Source: an uncultured Dongia sp. (GTDB lineage: Bacteria > Pseudomonadota > Alphaproteobacteria > Dongiales > Dongiaceae). From it: a stretch of DNA of 64,000 nt. The notes beneath the pieces are model-generated. The model was not told the origin of the DNA and ran no database searches. It saw nothing but the letters and a program-made list of their open reading frames with translations. Positions within the stretch are counted from its first letter, which is position 1; every line of letters starts with the position of its first letter. Positions 47,232-64,000 of the stretch are shown here, one piece after another. The translations under genes and the position numbers were made by a program. Location: the NCBI RefSeq assembly GCF_936916975.1, contig NZ_CAKZGO010000021.1, forward strand, positions 148,028 to 212,027, in the 5' to 3' direction.

Positions 47232-48054
47232 AGCGGATCGCCAGCCAGATCTTGCGCCATTTCGGAACCTTCACCGGTGTCGTCAGGTCCTGCCAGTCCC
47301 AGGCGATGAGACGGTCAAGAAGCGCCCCATAGACAGCGCCCATAATACGCGCCGGCCGCATCGGTTTCTTGGCACATTGGCGCATGGCGGCATCCGCATC
47401 GGCAAAATGCGCCTTAGCGACGGCGGCGAGATCGCGGCATACCAGGCGCAACTGCGGATCGGTCCGGATGACCTTGGGGTCGGCGCTGTCGATACCATGC
47501 TTCTGCAGCAGTTCACGCGGCAGATAGAGCCGATCGCGCCCGGCATCTTCGTCGATGTCACGCAGGATGTTGGTCAACTGCAGCGCGCGGCCCAGATGAT
47601 AGGCAACCTGGTCGGCGATGGGTTCAGTGGCACCGAACGCACGCACCGACAGGCGGCCGACGGCGGACGCCACCCGGTCGCAATAGAGGTCAAGCGTCGC
47701 CATGTCCGGCGCTTGGATCGCGTCTGTGGCATCCATCTCCATGCCATCAATGACGGCAAGGAAATCTTCGCGCCGCAACTTGAAGTCACGCATCGGTCCA
47801 AGCAATGCCTGCGAAATCGGCAAGGTTGGTCGTCCGGCATACAGATTGTCGATCTCGGTACGCCACAGGGCCAGCCCGGCCCGCTTTTCCACCTGCGGCG
47901 CCTCTTCATCCGCAATGTCGTCGACTTCGCGGCAAAAGGCGTAGATTGCAAACATCGCCTCCCGGCGCGCTTCCGGCAGCAGGCGCATGGCCGAATAGAA
48001 GGACGTGCCGGAGGCCTTTACCTTGGCAGCGATTGCATCGGTACCGTTCGTCAT
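47218..48054 (-). CDS. hpnD: presqualene diphosphate synthase
   Basis: Joins two farnesyl diphosphates to presqualene diphosphate. It is an all-helical trans-isoprenyl fold with two Asp-rich magnesium motifs: YAFCREVDDIADE near residue 40 and LTNILRDIDEDAGRDRLYLP near residue 165. SFYSAMRLLPEARREAMFAIY at the start is typical of squalene/phytoene synthase. The start at 48054 overlaps the hpnC stop (ATGA); the frame extends 8 codons upstream to 48078 within hpnC. Confidence 0.93.
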   Translation of the reverse strand: MTNGTDAIAAKVKASGTSFYSAMRLLPEARREAMFAIYAFCREVDDIADEEAPQVEKRAGLALWRTEIDNLYAGRPTLPISQALLGPMRDFKLRREDFLAVIDGMEMDATDAIQAPDMATLDLYCDRVASAVGRLSVRAFGATEPIADQVAYHLGRALQLTNILRDIDEDAGRDRLYLPRELLQKHGIDSADPKVIRTDPQLRLVCRDLAAVAKAHFADADAAMRQCAKKPMRPARIMGAVYGALLDRLIAWDWQDLTTPVKVPKWRKIWLAIRYGFL

Positions 48055-48905
48055 CGCTTCTTCGCCACCAGTGACCACAACACACCTTCAATCATTGCCG
48101 TTGCAAAAAACAGCTTGGTTGGCTTGACCCGCGCCGCCAACGGATCCGCATGCCGCAACTGGGCGATCATCTTATCGGCCAGCCGCACGATCGTCGCGGA
48201 TTCGGCGCGCAGGCGAAAATCCCGCAGGCGCCCCGGCAACAATCGCGCCTCAACCATCAGGGTGTCAGTCTTGTTGAGAAGATCGTCGAGACAATGGCGC
48301 AGGCCGGAACTAGCATGGCCACTAGAAAGATGTCGCGTCTCGACGCCGCGCGCGGCCAGATGATCCTGCGGCACATAGACCCGGTCCATCTCCAGATAGT
48401 CGACGCCGCAATCCTGCAGATGATTGATCACCTGCAACGCGGCGCAAAGTGCATCGGAAGGACCGCGCGCCGCCGCCGGCTCGCCATGGAGGTCGAGCAG
48501 TTGCCGGCCAACCGGCGCCGCCGAATAGCGACAATAGGTCATCAGCTCGTCCCAGTTGGCATAACGCTGCTTGGTCGCATCCATGCGGAACGCGATCAGC
48601 AATTCACTGGAATTGGTTGGTGCGACATTTGTCTGCGCCAGCGATCGGCGCAGATCTGCTGCTTCCTTTACATCTTCGCGCGAGGGATCAAGGAGGACAG
48701 CATCCATGAGATCCAACCGTGCGATCTTGTCTTGCGGCGTCAGGGCCGAGTTGTCGGCAATGTCATCACCCATCCGCGCAAAGCGGTAGAAGGCATGAAC
48801 ATGCGGTCGCAGTTCGGCACGGATCAGCGCCGAGCCGACCGGGAAATTCTCGGTCGCGGCCGATTTGCCCGATGGCGTCGCGATTTTCGCTGCGGTGTTG
48901 CTCAC
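48051..48905 (-). CDS. hpnC: hydroxysqualene synthase
   Basis: Turns presqualene diphosphate into hydroxysqualene. A squalene/phytoene-synthase-fold protein of 284 residues with the first Asp motif in HAFYRFARMGDDIADNSA and the second in LQVINHLQDCGVDYLEMDRVYVP, a pattern that distinguishes HpnC from HpnD. I choose the GTG at 48905, which forms a GTGA overlap with the hpnB stop and has an AGAGGG Shine-Dalgarno. The frame is open to 48992, but that stretch codes an unrelated Arg/Gln-rich N-terminus inside hpnB. Confidence 0.92.
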   Translation of the reverse strand: MSNTAAKIATPSGKSAATENFPVGSALIRAELRPHVHAFYRFARMGDDIADNSALTPQDKIARLDLMDAVLLDPSREDVKEAADLRRSLAQTNVAPTNSSELLIAFRMDATKQRYANWDELMTYCRYSAAPVGRQLLDLHGEPAAARGPSDALCAALQVINHLQDCGVDYLEMDRVYVPQDHLAARGVETRHLSSGHASSGLRHCLDDLLNKTDTLMVEARLLPGRLRDFRLRAESATIVRLADKMIAQLRHADPLAARVKPTKLFFATAMIEGVLWSLVAKKR

Positions 48906-50101
48906 GCTGCCCTCTTGGCACGGCTGCCCTTGACGTTCTCCGCCTGCGCGCGACCTTTCCATTGACCGCCTGTCCCATGCCAATATCGCCACGCCGACGC
49001 CACCGTCGCCAATGTGTAGTAGCAGGCGATCAGCGGTAGAAACGGCGCCCAGAGCGGCGAACGATGATAGTTCGCCAGCGTCGGCAAATAGCTGAAGGAC
49101 ATCATGGCCCAGGCGATGATGCCCAGCGGGCGAATGCCGGGATCGCTACTGATGGTGAGAATCGGCGGCAACAGATAGGTGGCAATCATCCCCAGCACCG
49201 ACCCGATCAGCAGAAGGGTCGAATGATTGAGTTGCGTGAACGCCGACCGCGCAATGAGATCCCAGAGATCGCGCCAAGCCGGATAGCCGCGCAGGCTGGC
49301 AACATTGCTGGCAAGGCCCAGCCAGATCGGCCCTGTCTTCTTGATGGCCTGACCCAGGGCACAATCGTCGATGAGTGCGCCACGGATGGCAGCGATTCCG
49401 CCAATCTCCTTCAGGGCTTTGGCGCGGACCAGCATACAGCCGCCGGCGGCGGCTCCCAGTTTGTGCTTAGGGTCGCGCACCCAGTTGAATGGGTAGAGCT
49501 TCTGGAAGAAAAAGATGTAGGCTGGGATCAGGGCCTTTTCTGCGAAGGTGTCAGTTCGCAGCTTGGCCATCAACGACACTAGATTATAGCGCCCGTGCTC
49601 GGCCCGGCCGACCAACGCTGCGAGACTGTCCGGCGCATGAAGAATGTCTGCATCCGTCAGCAGCACATAGCTCACTTTGGGCGTCAGGCGTTGCGCCTCA
49701 GCAAGCCCCTGCTGCACTGCCCATAGCTTCCCGGTCCAACCATTCGCCAACGGCTTCCCCTTAAGGATATGGAAGCGATGACCGCTACCAGCAGCAACCG
49801 CTGCCCGCGCAGCGGATTCTGCCTCCGCCGCAGTGCCATCCTCGCTGTTGTCGTCGACCAGAATGACCGTGAGACGACCTTGGTAAAGTTGCCCTAGCAG
49901 AGCTCGCACGACTTCGCCGACGACACCTGCTTCGTTACGGGCCGGGACGATCGCCGCGACGTCGGGCCAGGTCATGTTGGCCTGCGTCGGTGCTGCCTCA
50001 GGCTCGGTCAGGCGCTCGCGCCAGAAGCCTCCCCGAAACACCAGCAGATAGAGCCAGATGCCGGCCGGGAGCCCGGCCAGCGCGATCAAGAATTCAGACA
50101 T
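48902..50101 (-). CDS. hpnB: hopene-associated glycosyltransferase HpnB
   Basis: Membrane-bound family-2 glycosyltransferase of 399 residues, linked to hopanoid synthesis but with no settled reaction. An N-terminal helix (FLIALAGLPAGIWLYLLVF) precedes the GT-A core: AIVPARNEAGVV, LVDDNSEDGT with the nucleotide-binding Asp, YVLLTDADI and GALIDDCALGQAIK. Three or four C-terminal helices follow. The start at 50101 has TAGGAA upstream. First gene of the run hpnB-hpnC-hpnD-hpnE-GNAT, all coupled by overlaps. The cyclase shc and transporter hpnN are not in the window. Confidence 0.9.
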   Translation of the reverse strand: MSEFLIALAGLPAGIWLYLLVFRGGFWRERLTEPEAAPTQANMTWPDVAAIVPARNEAGVVGEVVRALLGQLYQGRLTVILVDDNSEDGTAAEAESAARAAVAAGSGHRFHILKGKPLANGWTGKLWAVQQGLAEAQRLTPKVSYVLLTDADILHAPDSLAALVGRAEHGRYNLVSLMAKLRTDTFAEKALIPAYIFFFQKLYPFNWVRDPKHKLGAAAGGCMLVRAKALKEIGGIAAIRGALIDDCALGQAIKKTGPIWLGLASNVASLRGYPAWRDLWDLIARSAFTQLNHSTLLLIGSVLGMIATYLLPPILTISSDPGIRPLGIIAWAMMSFSYLPTLANYHRSPLWAPFLPLIACYYTLATVASAWRYWHGTGGQWKGRAQAENVKGSRAKRAA

Positions 50102-50394
50102 GCGGTTCCTATAGCCGTAAGACCGTAGCCATACCACCCCCTAATGGCAGCGCCAGGCCCATCCCCGTGTGATATTTATAGCCCGAAAGCGGTCGCTAAA
50201 ACATTGATTCTAAATGCTTGACCAGTTCGACGGCCCCGGCGCTGAACTGGCCGCCGTCATGCTCTCTTGCGTCATGCCGCATTCTCACCAATGATTGTCT
50301 TAGGGGCGGCGGCCACTGGGGCAAGGAGTGGCCTTAGCTACTGGCGCGGAGATCGGCCGCAAGCCGACTATTCGCCGGTGGGAGGACACGAACT

Positions 50395-51588
50395 GTGACC
50401 AACCACAAACCATTCCTGCCGGCGGCCGTGATCATGACGGAAAAGTCGGCCGCAAGCCGCGCTACCACTCGTCCCATCGGCGATATCGCCGTCGTCGATT
50501 TTGGCATTTCCCCGGATCCGCTGCTCAGCCTCCTGCCGAACGGTACCATTCTCAACGTCAATCAACGTGCAGCCGAAATGTTCAGTTGCCACGCCCGGTT
50601 GATGATGGGGGCGCACATCGGCGCATTTCTGGAAGGCCTGACCCACGATGACGACAAGCCATCGTCAGAAAAATTGATGGGAGCTCTTTTTGTCGGTGAC
50701 GGATCGCCGATCGAGGCGGTGGCGCACAAACTCAATGGAGACAGTCTGCCGGTCGAGATCACGTCAGCCGTCCTGGATCAGGACGGCGTCTCAATTATCA
50801 TCGCCGCCATGCGTGACATTACCCATCGCAAGCACAATGAAAGCGCGTTGACGAAGGCAAAAGAAAATGCCGAGCGAGCCAATGTCGCCAAGCTGGAGTT
50901 TCTCGGCCAGTTGTCTCATGAACTGCGCACCCCGCTCGCCGCCGCAATCGGCTTTGCCGAGGTGATGCGGGACGAGATGTTCGGCCCACTCGGGATCAAG
51001 CTTTACCAGACCTATGCTGCCGACATCTGCAAGAGCGGCCGCCAGCTCGCCGATGTCGTAGAACGCATCATTGATGTTTCGCGGCTGGAGGGTCGCATGG
51101 CTATAGCGCATACGCGCATGGCCGACTTAGGCGAGATCGTCGAACGGGTGATCGAGCACCACGCAGCAGACGCCGCTATTCAGGGAGTGCGAATCTCCCA
51201 TAACCTGCGGCGCGGCAGCATACCCGTCGTGCTTGATGACGAGACGCTACAAAAGATGATCGCTCACGTCGTCGAGAACGCTATCAAATACAACCGCTTC
51301 GGTGGCAAGGTCGAAATCGCTGGCAAGGTCGAAATCGCGCAGGAAACGGATGTTCGCCAAGTCCTTTTGACAGTAACGGACAATGGCGCGGGATTCGCCG
51401 CCGAGCAGTTGCAGAAGCTACAGCGTTCGCTGGACACCAATAATCAGTTGACCAACGGTGGGCTGGCACTATGCGGCGCGTTCCTGCATTTGATCGGCGG
51501 TAGCCTGTCGATCTGCAGTGCTCCCAATCTCGGCACAACCGCGACCCTCGCTTTTCCACAGCGTTACGATGGACGCTGGCATCCTTGA
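50395..51588 (+). CDS. soluble PAS histidine kinase
   Basis: Sensor kinase of 397 residues with no transmembrane segment. A PAS-like sensory domain occupies about 35-150 and ends with AAMRDITHRKHNES, the usual PAS/PAC signature before the coiled coil. The DHp helix has the H-box FLGQLSHELRTPLAAAIGFAEVM (phospho-acceptor His near residue 180). The ATPase domain shows N-box HVVENAIKYN, G1-type VTDNGAGFAAE, and a G2 region reading NGGLALCGAFLHLIGG, which departs from GTGLGL. An 18-base tandem duplication repeats GKVEIA in the ATPase domain. GTG 50395 has GGGAGG upstream. No response regulator is adjacent, so it is an orphan kinase. Confidence 0.85.
   Translation: MTNHKPFLPAAVIMTEKSAASRATTRPIGDIAVVDFGISPDPLLSLLPNGTILNVNQRAAEMFSCHARLMMGAHIGAFLEGLTHDDDKPSSEKLMGALFVGDGSPIEAVAHKLNGDSLPVEITSAVLDQDGVSIIIAAMRDITHRKHNESALTKAKENAERANVAKLEFLGQLSHELRTPLAAAIGFAEVMRDEMFGPLGIKLYQTYAADICKSGRQLADVVERIIDVSRLEGRMAIAHTRMADLGEIVERVIEHHAADAAIQGVRISHNLRRGSIPVVLDDETLQKMIAHVVENAIKYNRFGGKVEIAGKVEIAQETDVRQVLLTVTDNGAGFAAEQLQKLQRSLDTNNQLTNGGLALCGAFLHLIGGSLSICSAPNLGTTATLAFPQRYDGRWHP
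51304..51339. repeat. 18-base tandem duplication in the kinase gene
   Basis: The 18-mer ggcaaggtcgaaatcgct (51304-51321) is followed by a second copy, 51322-51339, with one difference in the last base. It adds six residues (GKVEIA twice) in frame, inside the ATP-binding domain of the histidine kinase. Confidence 0.85.
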
Positions 51589-51594
51589 ATGAAG

Positions 51595-51620
51595 AACCCC
51601 GCTGCAGCTGCAGCGGGGTT
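51595..51620. terminator. bidirectional terminator between the histidine kinase and rpoC
   Basis: A 26-base perfect inverted repeat: AACCCCGCTGCAG at 51595-51607 and CTGCAGCGGGGTT at 51608-51620. It lies between the converging ends of the kinase gene (7 bases) and rpoC (36 bases). On folding, the innermost bases would form the loop, leaving about 11 paired bases. Confidence 0.8.
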
Positions 51621-51655
51621 CATCATAACGTCTCGCGTTGCAAGCGAAGAGCGCG

Positions 51656-55840
<4,185 letters not shown>

Positions 55841-55846
55841 CTACCC

Positions 55847-55871
55847 GCCCGACGGGGCGCACCCGTCGGGC
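55847..55871 (-). promoter_or_regulatory. rpoB-rpoC intercistronic hairpin
   Basis: GCCCGACGGG at 55847-55856 pairs perfectly with CCCGTCGGGC at 55862-55871 around a five-base loop. It lies in the gap between the rpoB stop (55890) and the rpoC start (55825). There is no U-run, so it is more likely an RNA-processing or stability element than a terminator. Confidence 0.55.
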
Positions 55872-55889
55872 ATCGGGCAGCTATCCGAT

Positions 55890-60080
<4,191 letters not shown>

Positions 60081-60303
60081 TGACATCCCTCGTCTCAAAC
60101 TATGGGGCTAGCGATCAGCGGAAATCCCGATGCTCGCTTAAATCTCTTGCCGCCTGTCCGGTAACCCGGAACTTTCGCCGATCGATCACATTTATCGATC
60201 CCTTGGCACGGCGACGGTCGCCGCTGCGATTGATATATCCGGGCTTCAATTCCGGTTGGCGTTCATCGCAAAACGCCGAAAGACGCCGAATCTCCGGAGG
60301 CAC

Positions 60304-60334
60304 GGAAGCGCCGAGCCTTGCGGCCGGCGCTTCC
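60304..60334 (-). promoter_or_regulatory. rplL-rpoB attenuator-type hairpin
   Basis: GGAAGCGCCG at 60304-60313 pairs perfectly with CGGCGCTTCC at 60325-60334 around an 11-base loop. It lies 25 bases after the rplL stop in the 278-base gap before rpoB. There is no U-run. In this position many bacteria have an attenuator or RNase III site that sets the ratio of ribosomal protein to polymerase; that role is inferred. Confidence 0.5.
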
Positions 60335-60358
60335 CACCCCAGAAAACGGCGTCGAAGC

Positions 60359-60724
60359 TTACTTCAGCTCGACCTTGGCGCCGGCAGCTTCGAGCTTCTT
60401 CTTCAGCTCTTCGGCTTCCGCTTTGCCAACGCCTTCCTTCACGGCCTTCGGCGCGCCTTCGACCAGGTCCTTGGCTTCTTTCAGGCCAAGACCCGTGATC
60501 GCGCGCACTTCCTTAATCGCGTTGATCTTGTTGGCACCACCGTCGACGAGGATGACGTTGAATTCCGTCTTTTCCTCGACCGCAGCGGCGGGAGCCGCGG
60601 CAGCGGCAGCGGCGGGAGCCGCAGCCGACACGCCCCAAGCTTCTTCAAGCTTCTTCGAAAGCTCAGCGGCTTCCATAACGGTGAGCTTCGAGAGCTCGTC
60701 AACCAGCTTCTGCAAATCAGCCAT
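60359..60724 (-). CDS. rplL: ribosomal protein L7/L12
   Basis: Stalk protein that recruits translation GTPases to the 50S subunit. The 121-residue chain has the N-terminal dimer helix ([25 protein letters not shown]), an Ala-rich hinge and the C-terminal domain with [20 protein letters not shown] and [22 protein letters not shown]. Normal length. It follows rplJ with a 65-base gap and precedes rpoB across a long gap with a hairpin. Confidence 0.98.
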   Translation of the reverse strand: MADLQKLVDELSKLTVMEAAELSKKLEEAWGVSAAAPAAAAAAAPAAAVEEKTEFNVILVDGGANKINAIKEVRAITGLGLKEAKDLVEGAPKAVKEGVGKAEAEELKKKLEAAGAKVELK

Positions 60725-60789
60725 TTTATTCTCCTAGGCTTTAGTCTTGTTGGGTTCGAACTTCAGTTAATGGGTCGCAGATCGGCCTA

Positions 60790-61305
60790 TCAGGCCTCAC
60801 CCTTCCGGGCATAAGCGCCAAGCACGCGCGCCAGCTGAGCAGCAGGCGCCTGCACGACCGTGGCCACACGCGTGGCCGGAGTCTGCAGGAGAGCGATAAG
60901 CTTCGAACGAAGCTCGTCCAGCGACGGCAGGGTGGCCAAGGCCTTGATCCCATCCGCGCTCAACGTCTGGGTGCCCATGGAGCCCCCGACGATGGTGAGC
61001 TTGTCGTTGCTTTTGGCGTACAGCACGGCGACCTTTGCGGCTGCGATCGGATCCGCCGAATAGGCGATGGCCGTCGGGCCCTTGAGGAACTGCCCCAGGT
61101 CTTCGTGCTTGGTACCCTTCAGAGCGAGCTGTGCTAGCCGATTTTTGGCGACTTTGAAGCCGGCTCCGGCCGCCCGCATCTTGCGACGCAGGTCAGACAC
61201 TTCGGCAACGCTCAAACCGTTCTGCTGGGTAACAACCACCAGATTCGCGGTGTTGAGTGTTTCCTGGAGTTCCGTGACCAGCTTCTCTTTGCCAGATCGG
61301 TCCAC
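60790..61305 (-). CDS. rplJ: ribosomal protein L10
   Basis: Base of the L7/L12 stalk, 171 residues. The N-terminal rRNA-binding domain contains VVVTQQNGLSVAEVSDLRRKMRAAGAGFKVAKNRL, and the C-terminal helix that binds L12 dimers carries the Ala/Arg/Leu-rich end. L10 with L12 normally represses its own mRNA through a structured leader; the 346-base gap before this gene is a good place for it. Confidence 0.97.
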   Translation of the reverse strand: MDRSGKEKLVTELQETLNTANLVVVTQQNGLSVAEVSDLRRKMRAAGAGFKVAKNRLAQLALKGTKHEDLGQFLKGPTAIAYSADPIAAAKVAVLYAKSNDKLTIVGGSMGTQTLSADGIKALATLPSLDELRSKLIALLQTPATRVATVVQAPAAQLARVLGAYARKGEA

Positions 61306-61651
61306 GTTTCGTCTCCGATACTAATGACCCCATGTTCCAAGTGTGGAACGCGGGACCGGTTACAATTGGACCTTCCGACCCATCTCTGCTGTCCCCGAGG
61401 GGATAGCGCCCAAGACAGAACCGGAAAGCCCGGTTGACCTGTCCCAGAAGTTCGACCCGAACAGACAAATGCCAACAGGCATCTGCCAAATTTCGGTTCA
61501 CCTCTGTCTATTGCAGGCGAAAGGCGGAACGACCTTCCATTAGTCTCCAACGCCAAGGAGACCTGCAGTCTCGGACAGGGAAATGGATGATTTCTCATCC
61601 ACCCTTCGACGACCTCCCGGACGAATCCGGAAAGCCGTCAAAACTCTTCAA
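61306..61651 (-). promoter_or_regulatory. rplA-rplJ gap, probable L10 leader
   Basis: The 346-base gap before rplJ holds no coding frame on either strand that looks real. On the coding strand the last 200 bases can form several GC-rich helices, for example one with CCGGGCTTTCCGG and one with CCCCTCGGGG. Such long structured 5' leaders before rplJ bind L10(L12)4 for autoregulation in other bacteria. No L10 kink-turn consensus was identified, so the call is from position and structure potential. Confidence 0.45.
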
Positions 61652-62347
61652 TCAATCAGCCGCCACCAAAACGGCGACGTCGAGCTTCATGCCCGGGCCC
61701 ATGGTCGAAGCCAGCGATACCTTCTTAATGTAGGTACCCTTGGCGCCCGCAGGCTTGGCTTTGTTGATCGCGCTGACAAACGCCTTCACGTTGGCGACGA
61801 GATCGGCTTCCGAGAAGCTGACCTTGCCGACACCGGCATGGACGAGACCGGCCTTCTCGGCACGGAACTCGACCTGACCGCCCTTGGCCGCTTTCACGGC
61901 TTCGGCGACGTCGTTGGTGACGGTGCCAAGCTTCGGGTTCGGCATCAGGCCGCGCGGGCCCAGGACCTTACCAAGCTTACCAACGGTCACCATCATGTCC
62001 GGCGTCGCGATGACGCGGTCGAAATCCATCTTGCCGGCCTGGATCTGTTCAGCCAGATCGTCGGCACCGACGATATCCGCACCGGCCTTCTTCGCCGCTT
62101 CGGCCTTGTCGCCCTTGGCGAACACGGCGACACGGACGGTCTTGCCGGTACCATGCGGCAGCGAAACCACGCCGCGCACGTTCTGATCGGCATGCTTCGG
62201 ATCGATGCCGAGGTTCATGGCGATCTCGACGGTTTCGTCGAATTTCGTCTTCGCACGCGACTTCAATTCCTTCACCGCATCCTGCAGCGAATAGAACTTT
62301 GTGCGATCGATGCCTTCATAGGCCTTTTTAATGCGCTTGCCGGTCAT
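61652..62347 (-). CDS. rplA: ribosomal protein L1
   Basis: Forms the L1 stalk at the ribosomal E site and usually represses the rplK-rplA transcript. The 231-residue protein contains [42 protein letters not shown], and [20 protein letters not shown], which is the rRNA-binding signature, then the [19 protein letters not shown] end. It starts two bases after the rplK stop. Confidence 0.98.
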   Translation of the reverse strand: MTGKRIKKAYEGIDRTKFYSLQDAVKELKSRAKTKFDETVEIAMNLGIDPKHADQNVRGVVSLPHGTGKTVRVAVFAKGDKAEAAKKAGADIVGADDLAEQIQAGKMDFDRVIATPDMMVTVGKLGKVLGPRGLMPNPKLGTVTNDVAEAVKAAKGGQVEFRAEKAGLVHAGVGKVSFSEADLVANVKAFVSAINKAKPAGAKGTYIKKVSLASTMGPGMKLDVAVLVAAD

Positions 62348-62349
62348 GA

Positions 62350-62784
62350 TTATTCCTCCACAACCTGCAGGCCCATCGAACGGGCCGAACCGCGGATCAT
62401 TTCCGCCGCCGCATCGATGTCATGCGCGTTGAGATCAGCCATCTTCGTCTTGGCAATCTCACGGCACTGGGTCATCGTCACCTTGCCGACGAACGCGCCG
62501 ATGCCGGTCGTCTTCGAGCCCTTGTCGATCTTCGCGGCCTTCTTCAGGAAGTAGCTGGCCGGCGGCGTCTTGGTGACGAAGCTGAACGAACGGTCGCTGA
62601 ACGCGGTGATGACCACCGGGATCGGCATGCCCGCTTCCAATTGCTGGGTCGCCGCGTTGAACTCTTTGCAGAACTGCATGATGTTCAAGCCGCGCTGACC
62701 TAATGCAGGACCGACGGGCGGCGACGGATTCGCCTTACCGGCCGGGATCTGCAGCTTAATGTAGCCTTCGATCTTCTTTGCCAT
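62350..62784 (-). CDS. rplK: ribosomal protein L11
   Basis: Part of the GTPase-associated centre, needed for the stringent response factor RelA. The 144-residue protein has the N-terminal [28 protein letters not shown] and the C-terminal rRNA-binding domain ending in GTARSMGL-type [14 protein letters not shown]. Usual length. First of the rplKAJL group after nusG. Confidence 0.98.
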   Translation of the reverse strand: MAKKIEGYIKLQIPAGKANPSPPVGPALGQRGLNIMQFCKEFNAATQQLEAGMPIPVVITAFSDRSFSFVTKTPPASYFLKKAAKIDKGSKTTGIGAFVGKVTMTQCREIAKTKMADLNAHDIDAAAEMIRGSARSMGLQVVEE

Positions 62785-62907
62785 GATGAAACCTCGTTAT
62801 GAAGCCTTTACCCGGCTTCCTGGGGTTTTGTGGTCCGGCCCTGGCTGGCCTCCCACACTCTCATTCCGATGAAACCGTCACCGGGCGGATAGACAGGCGA
62901 AAGGTCG

Positions 62908-63438
62908 TTAGACCTTTTCGACCTGCGAATATTCAAGCTCGACCGGCGTCGCGCGACCGAAGATGGAAACGGCAACCTTGAGGCGGCCTTTCTCTTCGTC
63001 GACTTCCTCGACATGCCCGGTGAAGGAGGTGAACGGACCGTCGTTGACACGGACCTGCTCGCCCACTTCGAAAATGACCGCGCGCTTCGGACGCTCAATG
63101 CCCTCCTGCACCTGATGCAGGATGCGCTGCGCTTCAGCTTCCGAAATCGGGCTCGGCTTGCCTTTGCCGCCCAGGAAACCGGTTACCTTCGGCGTGTTCA
63201 TGATCAAGTGCCATGACTCGTCGGACAGCTCCATGCGCACCAGGACGTAGCCTGGGAAGAATTTACGCTCCGCATTGACCTTCGAACCGCGCCGGACTTC
63301 GACCACTTCTTCGGTCGGCACCAGCACGTCGGTCAGCAATTCTTCCATGCCCTTCTGCTTGGCTTGCTCGCGAATGGATTCAGCGATCTTGCGCTCAAAG
63401 CCAGAATAGACATGGACCACGTACCAACGATGCGCCAT
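62908..63438 (-). CDS. nusG: transcription antitermination factor NusG
   Basis: Binds RNA polymerase and links it to Rho and the ribosome. The 176-residue protein opens with [20 protein letters not shown], has the polymerase-binding NGN domain with [20 protein letters not shown], and a C-terminal KOW domain with [24 protein letters not shown]. The ATG at 63438 is five bases beyond the secE stop; the longer open frame toward 63753 runs through secE and is not coding. NusG follows secE, as in most bacteria. Confidence 0.97.
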   Translation of the reverse strand: MAHRWYVVHVYSGFERKIAESIREQAKQKGMEELLTDVLVPTEEVVEVRRGSKVNAERKFFPGYVLVRMELSDESWHLIMNTPKVTGFLGGKGKPSPISEAEAQRILHQVQEGIERPKRAVIFEVGEQVRVNDGPFTSFTGHVEEVDEEKGRLKVAVSIFGRATPVELEYSQVEKV

Positions 63439-63443
63439 TGCGC

Positions 63444-63641
63444 TTAGCTCCCCAGACCCAAAACGGCGGTGATGCCCCAACCCAGGACGGCGTCGACCGC
63501 GAGGAAGAAAACAGAGGCAACCGCCACCATCACAAACACCATCGAGGTCGTGATGGTCGTTTCCTTGCGGCTCGGCCAGGTGACTTTCGCCACTTCCTGC
63601 CGGACCTGCCGGAAAAATTCGATCGGACTTGTTTTCGCCAT
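63444..63641 (-). CDS. secE: SecE subunit of the protein translocase
   Basis: Essential clamp subunit of SecYEG, 65 residues with one helix (about 35-58) and the amphipathic N-terminal motif [20 protein letters not shown], the SecE signature. I choose the ATG at 63641, [10 protein letters not shown], over 63668, whose nine extra residues have no counterpart. It lies between tRNA(Trp) and nusG. Confidence 0.95.
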   Translation of the reverse strand: MAKTSPIEFFRQVRQEVAKVTWPSRKETTITTSMVFVMVAVASVFFLAVDAVLGWGITAVLGLGS

Positions 63642-63723
63642 CGTTCCGGAACCTGAAATCAGCTTCAATTAAACTCTGTACTCTCGTTCTACCGGCCGAT
63701 CCTCCGTGAAGCGGAAGGAAGGC

Positions 63724-63799
63724 TGGCAGGGGCAGCAGGGATCGAACCCGCAACCTTCGGTTTTGGAGACCGACGCTCTACCAGTTGAGCTATGCCCCT
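63724..63799 (-). tRNA. trnW: tRNA-Trp (anticodon CCA)
   Basis: A 76-base cloverleaf on the minus strand with the CCA end encoded at 63724-63726. The acceptor arm is AGGGGCA/TGCCCCT. The D-loop is CTCAACTGGTAGAG, the anticodon loop is CTCCAAA with CCA, and the T-arm is GGGTTCGATCC. It lies between tuf and secE, the usual place for tRNA(Trp). Confidence 0.96.
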
Positions 63800-63924
63800 A
63801 ACATCTCCTCAACTACCGGTCCCACCTAGTAACGCCGATCCGGCGACTGCATTTCGCAGCCGCCGGAGCAGCATTTCCGGGCCATTCCGGCAGCGGCTTG
63901 CGCCGCCAACCTTTACGGGCCTTC

Positions 63925-64000
<76 letters not shown>

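Noticed and set aside
50102..50394. The gap between hpnB and the histidine kinase as a possible small gene or RNA
   Set aside because: Only a weak inverted repeat (CCAGTTC at 50222-50228 with GAACTGG at 50244-50250) is seen; no credible coding frame or known RNA motif.
50351..50460. A repeated tcggccgcaagccg near the start of the histidine kinase gene
   Set aside because: Two copies of a GC-rich 14-mer about 94 bases apart, one in coding sequence; too little to distinguish from chance or a small duplication.

Overview
The window is GC-rich, densely packed chromosomal DNA from an alphaproteobacterium, most likely Rhodospirillales. The evidence is the trpGDC-moaC-moeA-lexA-comEC-gltX order, a GTTC-N7-GTTC SOS box, an hpnBCDE hopanoid operon, the cysG-DUF2849-cysI-DUF934 sulfite-reduction operon, and the tuf-tRNA(Trp)-secE-nusG-rplKAJL-rpoBC block at the right end. 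I saw no phage, IS element or CRISPR. The genus call is inference; the gene calls rest on protein motifs.

Layout. 0-6.9 kb: 3' end of choline dehydrogenase, a palindromic intergenic repeat, two exporters, a HIT protein, an MTA/SAH nucleosidase with a small membrane partner, a photolyase and an OmpW porin. 7-11.1 kb: a leftward sulfite/nitrite-reduction operon (siroheme synthase with a broken methyltransferase half, DUF2849, siroheme reductase, DUF934), divergent from a Zur-type regulator. 11.1-21.5 kb: a phosphonate-catabolism island holding a TmpA/TmpB-type oxygenase pair, a phnW-phnA-phnY operon, two LysR regulators, a small exported protein and a 775-residue fusion of a hydroxylysine-kinase-like domain to a phospho-lyase-like PLP domain. 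21.5-25.5 kb: kdsA, pyrG, secG, tpiA. 25.7-37.6 kb: ppiD, trpE and a PAS_5 protein, then an antisense block (GNAT, divergent polysaccharide deacetylase, degenerate P-type ATPase), then trpG-trpD-trpC-moaC-moeA. 37.6-45.1 kb: an AT-rich patch with a small membrane protein, lexA with an SOS box, comEC, gltX, a membrane protein of unknown function and a succinate-semialdehyde dehydrogenase. 45.2-50.1 kb: the hopanoid operon hpnB-hpnC-hpnD-hpnE plus a GNAT gene. 50.4-51.6 kb: a soluble PAS histidine kinase. 51.6-64 kb: the transcription/translation block.

How the genes work together. In the phosphonate island, TmpA and TmpB would turn 2-(trimethylamino)ethylphosphonate into glycine betaine and phosphate. 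PhnW, PhnY and PhnA would turn 2-aminoethylphosphonate into acetate and phosphate through phosphonoacetaldehyde and phosphonoacetate. The choline dehydrogenase at the left edge also feeds glycine betaine metabolism. The kinase-lyase fusion beside the island is the least explained enzyme here and may extend it to hydroxylated or O-phosphorylated aminoalcohols.

Most worth a second look: the kinase-lyase fusion in its phosphonate context; a P-type-ATPase-like membrane protein (31470-33362) that has lost all its catalytic motifs; the siroheme synthase with a remnant methyltransferase domain; and several inverted-repeat operator candidates.
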